This document shows, one piece after another, positions 1 to 7,386 of a stretch of 64,000 nt of DNA. Position 1 is the first letter of the stretch; the number at the start of each line of letters is the position of its first letter. The stretch is from Chryseobacterium sp. CH21. Lineage in GTDB: Bacteria > Bacteroidota > Bacteroidia > Flavobacteriales > Weeksellaceae. A program made the translations under genes and the position numbers. The stretch covers positions 1 to 64,000 of the forward strand of contig NZ_QICI01000023.1 in the NCBI RefSeq assembly GCF_004119445.1. The letters are read 5' to 3'. Below the pieces are notes generated by a model. That model did not search any database and had not been told where the DNA came from. It saw nothing but the letters and a program-made list of their open reading frames with translations.

Positions 1-71
1 CTTAAAAGTGCTTCGGGAATAAATTCTAAAACATCTTTAAGTGATATTTTGTGATCTTTAAAAACTGACAT
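1..71 (-). CDS. Transposase-like N-terminus (partial)
   Basis: Reading the minus strand from an ATG at 71 gives an open frame that runs off the window edge and starts MSVFKDHKISLKDVLEFIPE. This resembles, from memory, the start of an IS4-type transposase of flavobacteria, but only 23 residues are visible, so the family call is tentative. A perfect 14-bp inverted repeat lies directly upstream (76-89 and 131-144), which would fit the outer part of an insertion sequence. The rest of the gene lies outside the window. Confidence 0.35.
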   Translation of the reverse strand, partial: MSVFKDHKISLKDVLEFIPEALL

Positions 72-74
72 AAA

Positions 75-144
75 CAATTGATTATCAGCAATAAAGATAC
101 AAAAAATGAAATAATAAAACAAATTAAATGGCTGATAATCAATT
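75..144. repeat. Inverted repeat beside transposase-like gene
   Basis: AATTGATTATCAGC at 76-89 is matched exactly by GCTGATAATCAATT at 131-144, with about 41 bp of AT-rich sequence between. It lies just upstream of the transposase-like start. It may be part of an IS end or a regulatory hairpin; the other IS end is not in the window, so this cannot be decided. Confidence 0.5.
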
Positions 145-181
145 AATTAAAATAATAATATTGAATATCTAAAAACAAAAA

Positions 182-204
182 GTCGGAAGAAAAAATCTTC
201 CGAC
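182..204. terminator. Hairpin, possible terminator
   Basis: GTCGGAAGA (182-190) pairs with TCTTCCGAC (196-204) around an A-rich loop. A T-run appears only 20 bp further on (226-232), so on the plus strand this is a weak terminator. On the minus strand the stem is followed by TTTTTG. It stands between the transposase-like fragment and a repeat element. Confidence 0.45.
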
Positions 205-246
205 CATGACTAGCCTTAAGGCGCTTTTTTTTATGAGTATATATAA

Positions 247-442
247 AACCACCCCGTCAAAAATTCTTTGAATTTTTGCCACCCCTCCAGAGGAGGGGAA
301 TTCTTACGTCTTCAGTTGAAACTTTGATTGGGATTTTAATTTTTCTCTCACATCTATTCTTGGATCATGATGGGTGGATTCCTGCGGAATGACAAACTGC
401 ATGAATAAACCACCGCTTCAATTGTGTCATTCCGTAGGAAGC
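247..442 (+). repeat. ~200-bp palindromic repeat element, copy A
   Basis: First of five copies in this window. In order: AACCACCCCGTC, a palindrome AAAATTCTTTGAATTTT, a palindrome of the form CCCCTCC-N-GGAGGGG, then ACGTCTTCAGTTG, about 60 bp of variable spacer, and a larger inverted repeat GGATTCCTGCGGAATGACA ... TGTCATTCCGTAGGAA. Other copies are at 11624-11821, 30761-30960, 36403-36597 and 58992-59188. No coding potential is seen. It sits downstream of clpP. Confidence 0.85.
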
Positions 443-497
443 TAAGTATATTGTAAATAACTTGAAATGAGTGATTACAATATTATAATCCAACAAA

Positions 498-523
498 AAA
501 ACCGCACCAGATTGGTGCGGTTT
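498..523 (-). terminator. Terminator of clpP
   Basis: AAACCGCACC pairs with GGTGCGGTTT around a 5-nt loop. Read on the minus strand it is followed by TTTTTTG, a classical intrinsic terminator 20 bp after the clpP stop codon. Confidence 0.85.
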
Positions 524-542
524 CCTATGATATTACCATCAA

Positions 543-1229
543 TTATTTTTTCTCTGTAGATCTTTGTAAAACCTCATCTACCATTCCGTAGCCTTTCGCT
601 TCTTCAGAAGTCATCCAGTAATCTCTGTCAGAAGATTTCTCAACCCATTCATACGTTTGCCCTGAGTGATGACCAATGATTTCATAAAGTTCCTGCTTCA
701 ATTTCAACATTTCTCTCAAGTTGATTTCCATATCAGAAGCAACTCCCTGAGCACCTCCTGAAGGCTGGTGAATCATAACTCTTGAATGCTTAAGCGCAGA
801 ACGTTTTCCTTTTTCCCCTGCAACCAATAATACAGCTCCCATTGAAGCAGCCATACCTGTACAGATTGTTGCTACATCCGGCTTGATGATCTGCATGGTA
901 TCATAAATACCTAAACCTGCATATACACTTCCACCAGGAGAGTTGATATAGATCTGAATATCTTTTGACGGATCAGCACTTTCTAAGAATAAAAGCTGAG
1001 CTGTAACGATGTTTGCTACCTGATCATCAATACCAGTTCCAAGGAAGATAATTCTGTCCATCATCAGACGGGAGAAAACGTCCATCTGAGCAACGTTTAA
1101 TCTTCTTTCTTCCATGATGTACGGAGTAAGATTCGTTGGGCCATACATTCCCATATACTGATCGGTAACCAAACCGTTGTTTCCTAAATGTTTTACAGAG
1201 AAATCTCTGAATTCTTTTTTAATGTCCAT
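543..1229 (-). CDS. clpP: ATP-dependent Clp protease proteolytic subunit
   Basis: ClpP is the serine-protease chamber that works with ClpX/ClpA-type unfoldases in cytosolic protein turnover. The 228-residue product carries the catalytic triad: Ser129 in GMAASMG, His154 in MIHQPSGG and Asp203 in SDRDYWM. The Ser-His spacing (25) and His-Asp spacing (49) equal those of E. coli ClpP. The N-terminus is about 30 residues longer than the mature E. coli protein, in line with a propeptide or a flavobacterial extension. The gene stands alone with its own terminator; clpX is not in the window. Confidence 0.97.
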   Translation of the reverse strand: MDIKKEFRDFSVKHLGNNGLVTDQYMGMYGPTNLTPYIMEERRLNVAQMDVFSRLMMDRIIFLGTGIDDQVANIVTAQLLFLESADPSKDIQIYINSPGGSVYAGLGIYDTMQIIKPDVATICTGMAASMGAVLLVAGEKGKRSALKHSRVMIHQPSGGAQGVASDMEINLREMLKLKQELYEIIGHHSGQTYEWVEKSSDRDYWMTSEEAKGYGMVDEVLQRSTEKK

Positions 1230-1342
1230 ATTTCTATTATGTATTATTTTTTAAATATTCTCAAGGTTTAAATTACAATATTTATTCCTAAAATTTTATA
1301 GGACTTTTTGTCACAGAATACCAAAAGAAATCTGACTTCAAA

Positions 1343-3328
1343 TTATCTTTTTCTACCATAGATTCCTTTGATAGGCGAATATTCGATGATATTACTCAAT
1401 CGCATGGAAGCTTGTTTCAATAACGTAATTTTCTTGATAAGCTCATAGTACTTTCCTTCATCAGTATCTCTGTACACGTCCAGCTCTTTATCTGTTTCTG
1501 TGATTAAATAATCAATATATCTGTATTTGTGCAGTAAAACATCTCCCTGAATCTGGTCTGCCACTTTATCACCATAATTAGGAGGATAAATATTTCTGGA
1601 AGCCCAGTTTTCAAGCTCATCCAAAGGAATTAAGGCATCTACAACCTTTGTGGTAATCTCCTCATCCATAAAAGATACAAAAAAGTTTCCACTTCTCAAT
1701 TCATCCTTTTGAATTCCTTCCCTCACCTGAGTGATAATAATCTCATTTCCTTTGACTAAAAATGCATACTGCTCTTCTTCAAAATGATGAAGAATTTCCT
1801 CAATTACTGTAATCTGATATTCTTCACCCTGTTCATTTCTACGTTTCAGAATAATATCTCCAAATGCCAGCATGTGTTCAACAAGTTTATTCTCCATGAA
1901 CAATACATCATACAGGAAAGGATCTTCTTTCTCCTTATCCAGAGGAACAACTTCCATTTTCGGAGCTGCTGCTTTTTCCTTCTGTTGCTGCTGAACATGA
2001 TGCGTCTGATTCTGTGTAATCTGCTTCTGAACATCCAGTTCATTGAAAAGGCTCTGCTCTGAAAGTCCGAATTTATTGGATACTTCTTTCAGATAAACCT
2101 CTCTTTTCAGCGCATTCTGTACAAAAGAAACCGATTTTACAATATCCCTTATGGCTTCAGCCTTTTTGATAGGATCATTTCCGATATCTCTCAACAGAAT
2201 TTCCGCCTTAAAGTCGATGAAATCCATCGCTTCATTTTCGATGTACTTTTCAACGTAATCCTGCGGATGTTTTCTGGCAAAGGAATCCGGGTCATCTCCA
2301 TCAGGGAAAAGTAAAACACGGATATTCATGCCTTCCGTCAGGAGCATATCAATACTTCGGAAACTGGCTTTAATTCCGGCATTATCCCCGTCAAAAAGAA
2401 TCGTTACGTTTTCTGTAAGCCTCTTAATCAGTTTAATCTGCTCTGTTGTCAGAGACGTTCCGGAACTTGCCACCACATTTTCAATTCCGGACATATGAAG
2501 TGAAATCACGTCCATATATCCTTCCACCAAAAGACAGGCATTCTTTCTGGAAATAGCCTGCTTACTCTGGTTTAATCCGTAAAGAACATTGGATTTATGA
2601 TAAATCTCCGTTTCCGGTGAGTTGAGATATTTCGCAGTTTTGACATTATTCTTCAGAATTCTTGCGCCAAATCCTAAAACCCTCCCAGAAAAACTGTGAA
2701 TAGGGAAAATAACTCTTTCTCTAAAACGGTCTACCCCTGCAGGAGTATTTTCCGGAAAAATAGAAAGTCCGGATTTTTCAAGAATTTCCTTGGTGTATCC
2801 TTTTTCAAGTGCATAAGCCGTAAAAGCGTTTTTCTTTTCCGGAGAATATCCTAGTTGGAATTTCTTAATAATATCATCCTTAAGCTCTCTTTCTTTGAAA
2901 TAAGAAAGACCTATGCTTCTTCCCTCCTGATCATCCCAAAGGATCTCCTGAAAATAAGTATTGGCAACTTCATGAATCTTATATAAAAGATCTTTCTCTG
3001 TCTGGGCATTTTTTGCTTCTTCAGAAATTTCACGCTGATCTTCTTCAATTTCAATTCCATATTTTTTTGCAGCGTGGCGAAGTGCCTCAGGATAAGTAAA
3101 GTTCTCAATTTCCATAAGGAAAGAAATGGCTGTCCCCCCTTTTCCTGTTGAGAAATCTTTCCAGATCTGTTTACTTGGCGAAACCACAAAACTTGGAGAC
3201 TTCTCTTCATGAAACGGACTGAGTCCTTTGTAGTTAGACCCTGCTCTTTTCAACTGCACATATTCACCCACAATCTCTTCAACGCGGATCGTGGAGAATA
3301 TCTTATCAATGGTCTGTTTGGAAATCAT
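1343..3328 (-). CDS. dnaG: DNA primase (zinc ligands missing)
   Basis: DnaG makes RNA primers at the replication fork. The 661-residue product has the usual order: N-terminal CHC2-type region (~1-100), TOPRIM catalytic core (EGYMDV near 268-273, LFDGDNAG near 312-319), and a C-terminal DnaB-binding region. The zinc-finger region keeps its fold markers (GLSPFHEEKSPSF, KQIWKDFSTGKGG), but the cysteines expected where CPFH and CFGCG normally occur are Ser/Asp/Thr/Gly. No zinc can therefore be bound there in the normal way. I recall the same loss in other flavobacterial DnaG proteins, so this is probably lineage-typical rather than damage. The length is complete and no frameshift is seen. Confidence 0.95.
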   Translation of the reverse strand: MISKQTIDKIFSTIRVEEIVGEYVQLKRAGSNYKGLSPFHEEKSPSFVVSPSKQIWKDFSTGKGGTAISFLMEIENFTYPEALRHAAKKYGIEIEEDQREISEEAKNAQTEKDLLYKIHEVANTYFQEILWDDQEGRSIGLSYFKERELKDDIIKKFQLGYSPEKKNAFTAYALEKGYTKEILEKSGLSIFPENTPAGVDRFRERVIFPIHSFSGRVLGFGARILKNNVKTAKYLNSPETEIYHKSNVLYGLNQSKQAISRKNACLLVEGYMDVISLHMSGIENVVASSGTSLTTEQIKLIKRLTENVTILFDGDNAGIKASFRSIDMLLTEGMNIRVLLFPDGDDPDSFARKHPQDYVEKYIENEAMDFIDFKAEILLRDIGNDPIKKAEAIRDIVKSVSFVQNALKREVYLKEVSNKFGLSEQSLFNELDVQKQITQNQTHHVQQQQKEKAAAPKMEVVPLDKEKEDPFLYDVLFMENKLVEHMLAFGDIILKRRNEQGEEYQITVIEEILHHFEEEQYAFLVKGNEIIITQVREGIQKDELRSGNFFVSFMDEEITTKVVDALIPLDELENWASRNIYPPNYGDKVADQIQGDVLLHKYRYIDYLITETDKELDVYRDTDEGKYYELIKKITLLKQASMRLSNIIEYSPIKGIYGRKR

Positions 3329-3355
3329 GCTGTAAAATTAAGTATTTTTATGCAG

Positions 3356-3565
3356 AGTTGGTAGAGTTTGAGAGTTTCAGATTCGAGTTACGGGGTTCAG
3401 GTTTCGGGTTTCGAGTTAGAGGGTTTTAGGGTTGGAGAGTTAGTAAGTGGGAATTTTTCGGTTTTGTTGGGACGAGATTCGATTTATCAAGGTTTGAGGT
3501 TTGAAAGTGCTCATTTAGCATCCAACCTCCAGCCACTAATTTCTAATTTCTAGCTTCTAACATCT
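3356..3565. repeat. Period-7 degenerate repeat array H1
   Basis: Non-coding. From 3366 the plus strand runs in 7-bp steps of G/T/A-rich words (GAGTTTG, AGAGTTT, CAGATTC, GAGTTAC, GGGTTTC and so on). From about 3520 it runs in 7-bp steps of C/T-rich words (CATCCAA, CCTCCAG, CCACTAA, TTTCTAA, CTTCTAA). The two parts are roughly complementary, as in six other intergenic loci of this window. A 61-codon open frame inside it is considered accidental. Confidence 0.7.
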
Positions 3566-3608
3566 CATAAAAACTCATAAATCATTATTTTGCAAAACAA
3601 ATTAGTAT

Positions 3609-4016
3609 ATGCAGTTCACTATCAATACAATCGAAGACTGGCAGGAAGTTGTTGACAGCATCATTCCTCAATTACAACATAATATTCTTTTATTAAAAGG
3701 AAACCTGGGAGCAGGGAAGACAACATTTACTCAATTTCTGCTTAAAAATATGGGCAGCAAAGATGAAGTAAACTCCCCTACTTATTCTATTGTGAATGAA
3801 TACAATACAGAAAAAGGAAAAATATATCATTTTGATCTTTACCGTTTAAAAAATATTGAAGAAGTCTATGATATCGGTATTGAAGAATATCTGGATAATT
3901 CTTTTTTATGCATCATCGAATGGCCGGAAGTCTATGAAGAAGAGCTTTACGGCCTTAACTACCATACAATGAGCATTGTGAATACGGGTGAAAACAGAGA
4001 AATTTCATTCGATTAA
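3609..4016 (+). CDS. tsaE: tRNA t6A modification ATPase TsaE
   Basis: TsaE is the ATPase that works with TsaB, TsaC and TsaD to make threonylcarbamoyl-adenosine at position 37 of ANN-decoding tRNAs. The 135-residue length is typical. The Walker A motif GNLGAGKT covers residues 31-38. VNSPTYSIVNEY and YHFDLYRL (family motifs around the switch region) and IIEWPE near the C-terminus are also present. The gene starts ahead of the alanine-dehydrogenase-like gene, with a promoter box for that gene just after the tsaE stop. Confidence 0.93.
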   Translation: MQFTINTIEDWQEVVDSIIPQLQHNILLLKGNLGAGKTTFTQFLLKNMGSKDEVNSPTYSIVNEYNTEKGKIYHFDLYRLKNIEEVYDIGIEEYLDNSFLCIIEWPEVYEEELYGLNYHTMSIVNTGENREISFD

Positions 4017-4024
4017 ATATTATG

Positions 4025-4032
4025 TATCTTTG
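4025..4032 (+). promoter_or_regulatory. Promoter -7 box before ald-like gene
   Basis: TATCTTTG fits the Bacteroidota consensus TAnnTTTG. It lies 52 bp upstream of the ATG at 4084 and 9 bp after the tsaE stop, so the downstream gene probably has its own start of transcription. Confidence 0.6.
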
Positions 4033-4083
4033 CTCATTAATTGAGTGTAAAAAACAATCTGTAAGACATAATTTAATTTAAGG

Positions 4084-5274
4084 ATGAGTACAAATATTTT
4101 TACTCCTTTCACAGAAGAAGAATTAATGCCGAAAGAGGAAAAATTGGATGTTATAAAAAAAGGAAAACAATTCAGTATTGGAATTCCTAAAGAAACCTGT
4201 CTCAACGAAAGGAGAACCTGCATTACTCCCGACGCCGTACAGGTGTTGGTAGAGCACGGCCATGAGATCATTATTGAAGCAGGGGCCGGAGAAGGTTCAT
4301 TCTTTACAGATTTACAATATTCGGAATCTGGAGCGAAGATCACCAATGACCCTAAGGAAGCTTTCGGGCAGGATCTTATTCTGAAGGTGAATCCTCCTAC
4401 AGAAGATGAAATTGAGTACATGAAACCTAATACGTATCTGGTTTCGGCACTTCAGATCAACCTTAGAGACAAGGAATATTTTTTAAAGCTTGCAGAGAAA
4501 AAAATAAACGCCATTGCTTTTGAATTTATCGTTGATGAATACAAGCAGTTGGCTTTGGTAAGATTAGTCGGTGAAATTGCAGGAACCGTTTCTATTTTAT
4601 ACGCTTCTGAATTATTAGCCTTATCAAATGGTTTAATGCTTGGAGGGATTACAGGAGTAAGACCTGCTGAAGTCGTGATTCTTGGTGCCGGTATTGTAGG
4701 CGAATTTGCTACGAAAGCAGCAATAGGTCTTGGAGCTAGTGTAAAGGTTTTCGACAACTCTTTATCCAAACTGAGAAGACTTCATACTATCGTTGACAGC
4801 CGTGTACCGACTTCTATTATTGATCCTAAAGAACTCAGCAAAAGCTTAAGACGTGCTGATGTAGTGATCGGGGCACTTCCAAGATTAAACATGACACCTA
4901 TCGTTACTGAAGATATGGTCATGAAAATGAAAAAAGGCAGTGTCATCATTGATATCACGATAGATAATGGTAAAGTGATTGAAACTTCTGAATTAACAAC
5001 CATGGAAGATCCTTACATCATCAAACACGGTGTTATCCATTGCGGACTTCCGAACCTTACCTCAAGAATGCCGAGAACCACCACCAAGGCTATCTCGAAT
5101 TTCTTCCTTTCCTATATTTTAAATTATGACGAAGAGGGCGGCTTTGAAAACATGCTGATCCGCAAAAACGAAATGAAGCAGAGCTTATACATGTACAAAG
5201 GAAGACATACCAAGAAGATCATCTGCGACCGTTTCGGACTTACGTACCACGATATCAATCTTTTAATTTTCTAA
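4084..5274 (+). CDS. Alanine dehydrogenase / PNT-type NAD(P)-binding protein
   Basis: The 396-residue protein has the two-domain AlaDH/PNT layout: an N-terminal catalytic domain (IGIPKET near 31-37, RRTCITPDAV, ILKVNPPTEDE) and a Rossmann domain with VVILGAGIVGE (~199-209) and FDNSLSKL. Family relatives are annotated as alanine dehydrogenase (L-alanine to pyruvate and ammonia with NAD+). The substrate lysine of ILKVNPP is kept, but the histidine of the SYLHLA-type motif in classical enzymes is Gln here (VSALQINL). About 25 extra residues precede the usual start. Because of that residue, the substrate is not certain. A DUF4258-like gene follows with its start codon overlapping the stop. Confidence 0.75.
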   Translation: MSTNIFTPFTEEELMPKEEKLDVIKKGKQFSIGIPKETCLNERRTCITPDAVQVLVEHGHEIIIEAGAGEGSFFTDLQYSESGAKITNDPKEAFGQDLILKVNPPTEDEIEYMKPNTYLVSALQINLRDKEYFLKLAEKKINAIAFEFIVDEYKQLALVRLVGEIAGTVSILYASELLALSNGLMLGGITGVRPAEVVILGAGIVGEFATKAAIGLGASVKVFDNSLSKLRRLHTIVDSRVPTSIIDPKELSKSLRRADVVIGALPRLNMTPIVTEDMVMKMKKGSVIIDITIDNGKVIETSELTTMEDPYIIKHGVIHCGLPNLTSRMPRTTTKAISNFFLSYILNYDEEGGFENMLIRKNEMKQSLYMYKGRHTKKIICDRFGLTYHDINLLIF

Positions 5275-5644
5275 TGAAAAAACTGAAATTTTATGCAATA
5301 GGCTTCGTTCCGGGGCTTTTGATCGTATTTTTATTTTAAACAAAAAAGGGGCAAGCTGCAGCGGGTATTTACCCAACAGCCGTGTAATTGCGGAAAGCCT
5401 TTCCAAAGAATTCAAATATTCTGAAGAAGCTAAAAATGCAATGACGACCTACAAGATTGATGAGAAATTTATAAAAGACAGCATCATTACCAACGGAAAA
5501 GTAGATTTTGACCGCAGCCATGCACAAAAGAAACCATGTCCGGATTATCTTATAACTTACCCTGAAAAAAATCCTTCTTACGAGATCACTTTTGAAAAAT
5601 GTGAGGAAACCGTAACAGTAAAAGAGCTTAAGAAACTTAAATAG
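5274..5644 (+). pseudogene. DUF4258-like protein, frameshifted
   Basis: An ATG that overlaps the end of the previous gene opens a membrane-anchor-like segment (MKKLKFYAIGFVPGLLIVFLF) and meets TAA at once. In a frame shifted by one base the protein continues with NKKGASCSGYLPNSRVIAE and runs to the stop at 5644 (C-terminus VTVKELKKLK). Adding one T in the run near 5333-5338 restores a single protein of about 123 residues. From memory it resembles small DUF4258 proteins found after this dehydrogenase in flavobacteria; function unknown. The missing T is more likely a base-calling error than true decay. Confidence 0.65.
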
Positions 5645-5661
5645 TTGTTCAAAAATAAACT

Positions 5662-6435
5662 ATGGAAGGCAACTACTACATGATTCATGATTATCTGATA
5701 TTCATCGGAGTATTTGCCATTTTTCTGTTTCTGACGGTCAGCATTTATCTTTTCAGCCAGAATCAAAAGCTGAAACAGAGAAATACCAAGTTATCTGAAA
5801 CCAACAAACTTATTGAACAGCGCCTGAATGAAGTCCGCCTGGAACATATCGGGACAAAGCTGAATCCACATTTGTTTAAAAACATTCTCAATTCGGTGCA
5901 ATCTCACGCTTACCAGACGTATATGTCTCTGGATAAGCTGGCGAATGTACTGGATTATATTTTATACGAAAGCAATAATAAGTATGTAAGCCCGAAAGAA
6001 GAGCTCAATTTTGCGTTAAGCCTTATTGAGATTAATAAAATCAAGATCAATCCACTTTTTGACTTCAGGATCAAATCAAGGATTAATAAATCTGATGCAT
6101 TGTATGAAGAAAAGGTATTCGCACCGCTGATTTCTGTGGATCTTATAGAAAATGCATTCAAACATACGGATTTTCTGGCTCAAGACTCTTTTATTTCCAT
6201 TTATATGGAGCTTGAAAACGGTATTTTCACGATGAAAGTCAGTAATAAAGCTTCTCTGAAAAACATTCTGGAAAAGGAGAAAAGCGGTTTTGGAAGCCAG
6301 TCTTTTGACCAAAGGCTTAAGATGATCTACAGTACGTATTATCAACTGGAAAGAAGTTCAAAAAACGGAATCTTTACAGCGGAATTAAAAATCAATTTAG
6401 GAGAATTCTATGATAAAATGCGTTATTCTGGATGA
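5662..6435 (+). CDS. LytS-type sensor histidine kinase
   Basis: A short histidine kinase of 257 residues. One membrane segment (about residues 10-31) is followed by a coiled linker and then the His_kinase domain, with phospho-acceptor His70 in LNPHLFKN and an ATP-binding N-box IENAFKHT (162-169). A glycine-rich GFGSQ motif follows near 226-230. There is no extracellular sensing domain, so the signal must be read by the membrane segment or the linker. The stop overlaps the start of the response regulator by 26 bp, so the two are translated as a pair. Target genes are not evident. Confidence 0.88.
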   Translation: MEGNYYMIHDYLIFIGVFAIFLFLTVSIYLFSQNQKLKQRNTKLSETNKLIEQRLNEVRLEHIGTKLNPHLFKNILNSVQSHAYQTYMSLDKLANVLDYILYESNNKYVSPKEELNFALSLIEINKIKINPLFDFRIKSRINKSDALYEEKVFAPLISVDLIENAFKHTDFLAQDSFISIYMELENGIFTMKVSNKASLKNILEKEKSGFGSQSFDQRLKMIYSTYYQLERSSKNGIFTAELKINLGEFYDKMRYSG

Positions 6436-7119
6436 TGAATTACTGGCCATCAGTTATTTGAAACTTTTATGCGAACAGATTGAGAACGTAGAAGTAGTAA
6501 AAGCATTCAATGATCCTAAAATTTTTCTGAACGAAATAGACAGCCTCGACTGTAATGTGTGTATTCTGGATATTGAAATGCCTGGAATGACAGGTCTTCA
6601 GGTAGCTGAAATTATTTCTGGGTCAAAAAAGATCATCTTTACAACAGCTTATAAAGAATATGCTGCAGAAGCTTTTGATCTGAATGTGGTGGATTATGTA
6701 AGAAAACCTATCAAAAAAGAAAGACTTATCCAGGCCTTCGAAAAAGCAAAAGAACTGGTGGAAAACACGCCAAAAAAGCCTTCATCGAGTGGAATACTAA
6801 TATTGGGAAAACGGTTATCTTCACAGAACAAATCTCTTATATTAAAACCTCTGAGATCGACAGCAGGGATAAAGATATCATCCTCAGCGACGGAACGACC
6901 ATCGTTTTAAAAAACTTGAATTTTAAAAACCTTCTGGAAATGCTTCCTGCAAAAGATTTCGCTCAGGTCAACAAAAAAGAGATCATTGCACTTTCTTCCA
7001 TTAAAGTATTTTCAACCAACGAAATTATTACGACTATTCCTACAGAACAACACACTTTCCTGAAACTTCAGATTGGGGATGCTTATAAAAATTCCCTAAT
7101 GGAGCTCTTCGGAAAATAG
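6410..7119 (+). pseudogene. LytTR response regulator, frameshifted
   Basis: The N-terminal receiver domain is intact: acidic pair Asp8-Asp9, phospho-acceptor Asp54 in ILDIEMPG, and VRKPI near 98-102. After residue ~122 (ENTPKK) the frame goes wrong at the A6 run 6772-6777. One extra A restores AFIEWNTNIGKTVIFTEQI and a complete LytTR DNA-binding domain (LSSIKVFSTNEIITT, HTFLKLQIGDAYKNSL) up to 7119. The full protein would be about 236 residues, normal for LytTR regulators. It is listed as a pseudogene because the sequence as given does not code for it; an assembly error is more likely. Confidence 0.85.
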
Positions 7120-7386
7120 ACTTTCCCAACTCTTTCCGGTTTCGTTACAGAATATATGTCCTTTATTACAACTCCTCTTTTTCAATATTTAACCCCATTA
7201 ATTTCGAGATTCCAATCTATTATAATGCTAAACAGCAGATTAGAATGAGAACTGAAGAATAGGCTTTGGACTCGGTTATTCATTCAAATAGATTTTATTA
7301 CATTTTTTAGAACATTCATTACATTTTAAAAAAAGAGTATTTAACATAACTATATTCTTTTCAACTTTGCATAAAATATAGGAATC

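Noticed and set aside
3368..3553. 61-codon open frame between dnaG and tsaE
   Set aside because: It is a product of the G-rich heptamer array; no promoter, no recognisable domain.
6410..7119. LytTR regulator break considered as programmed frameshifting
   Set aside because: Possible at an A6 run, but nine similar losses in unrelated genes make a sequencing artefact far more likely.
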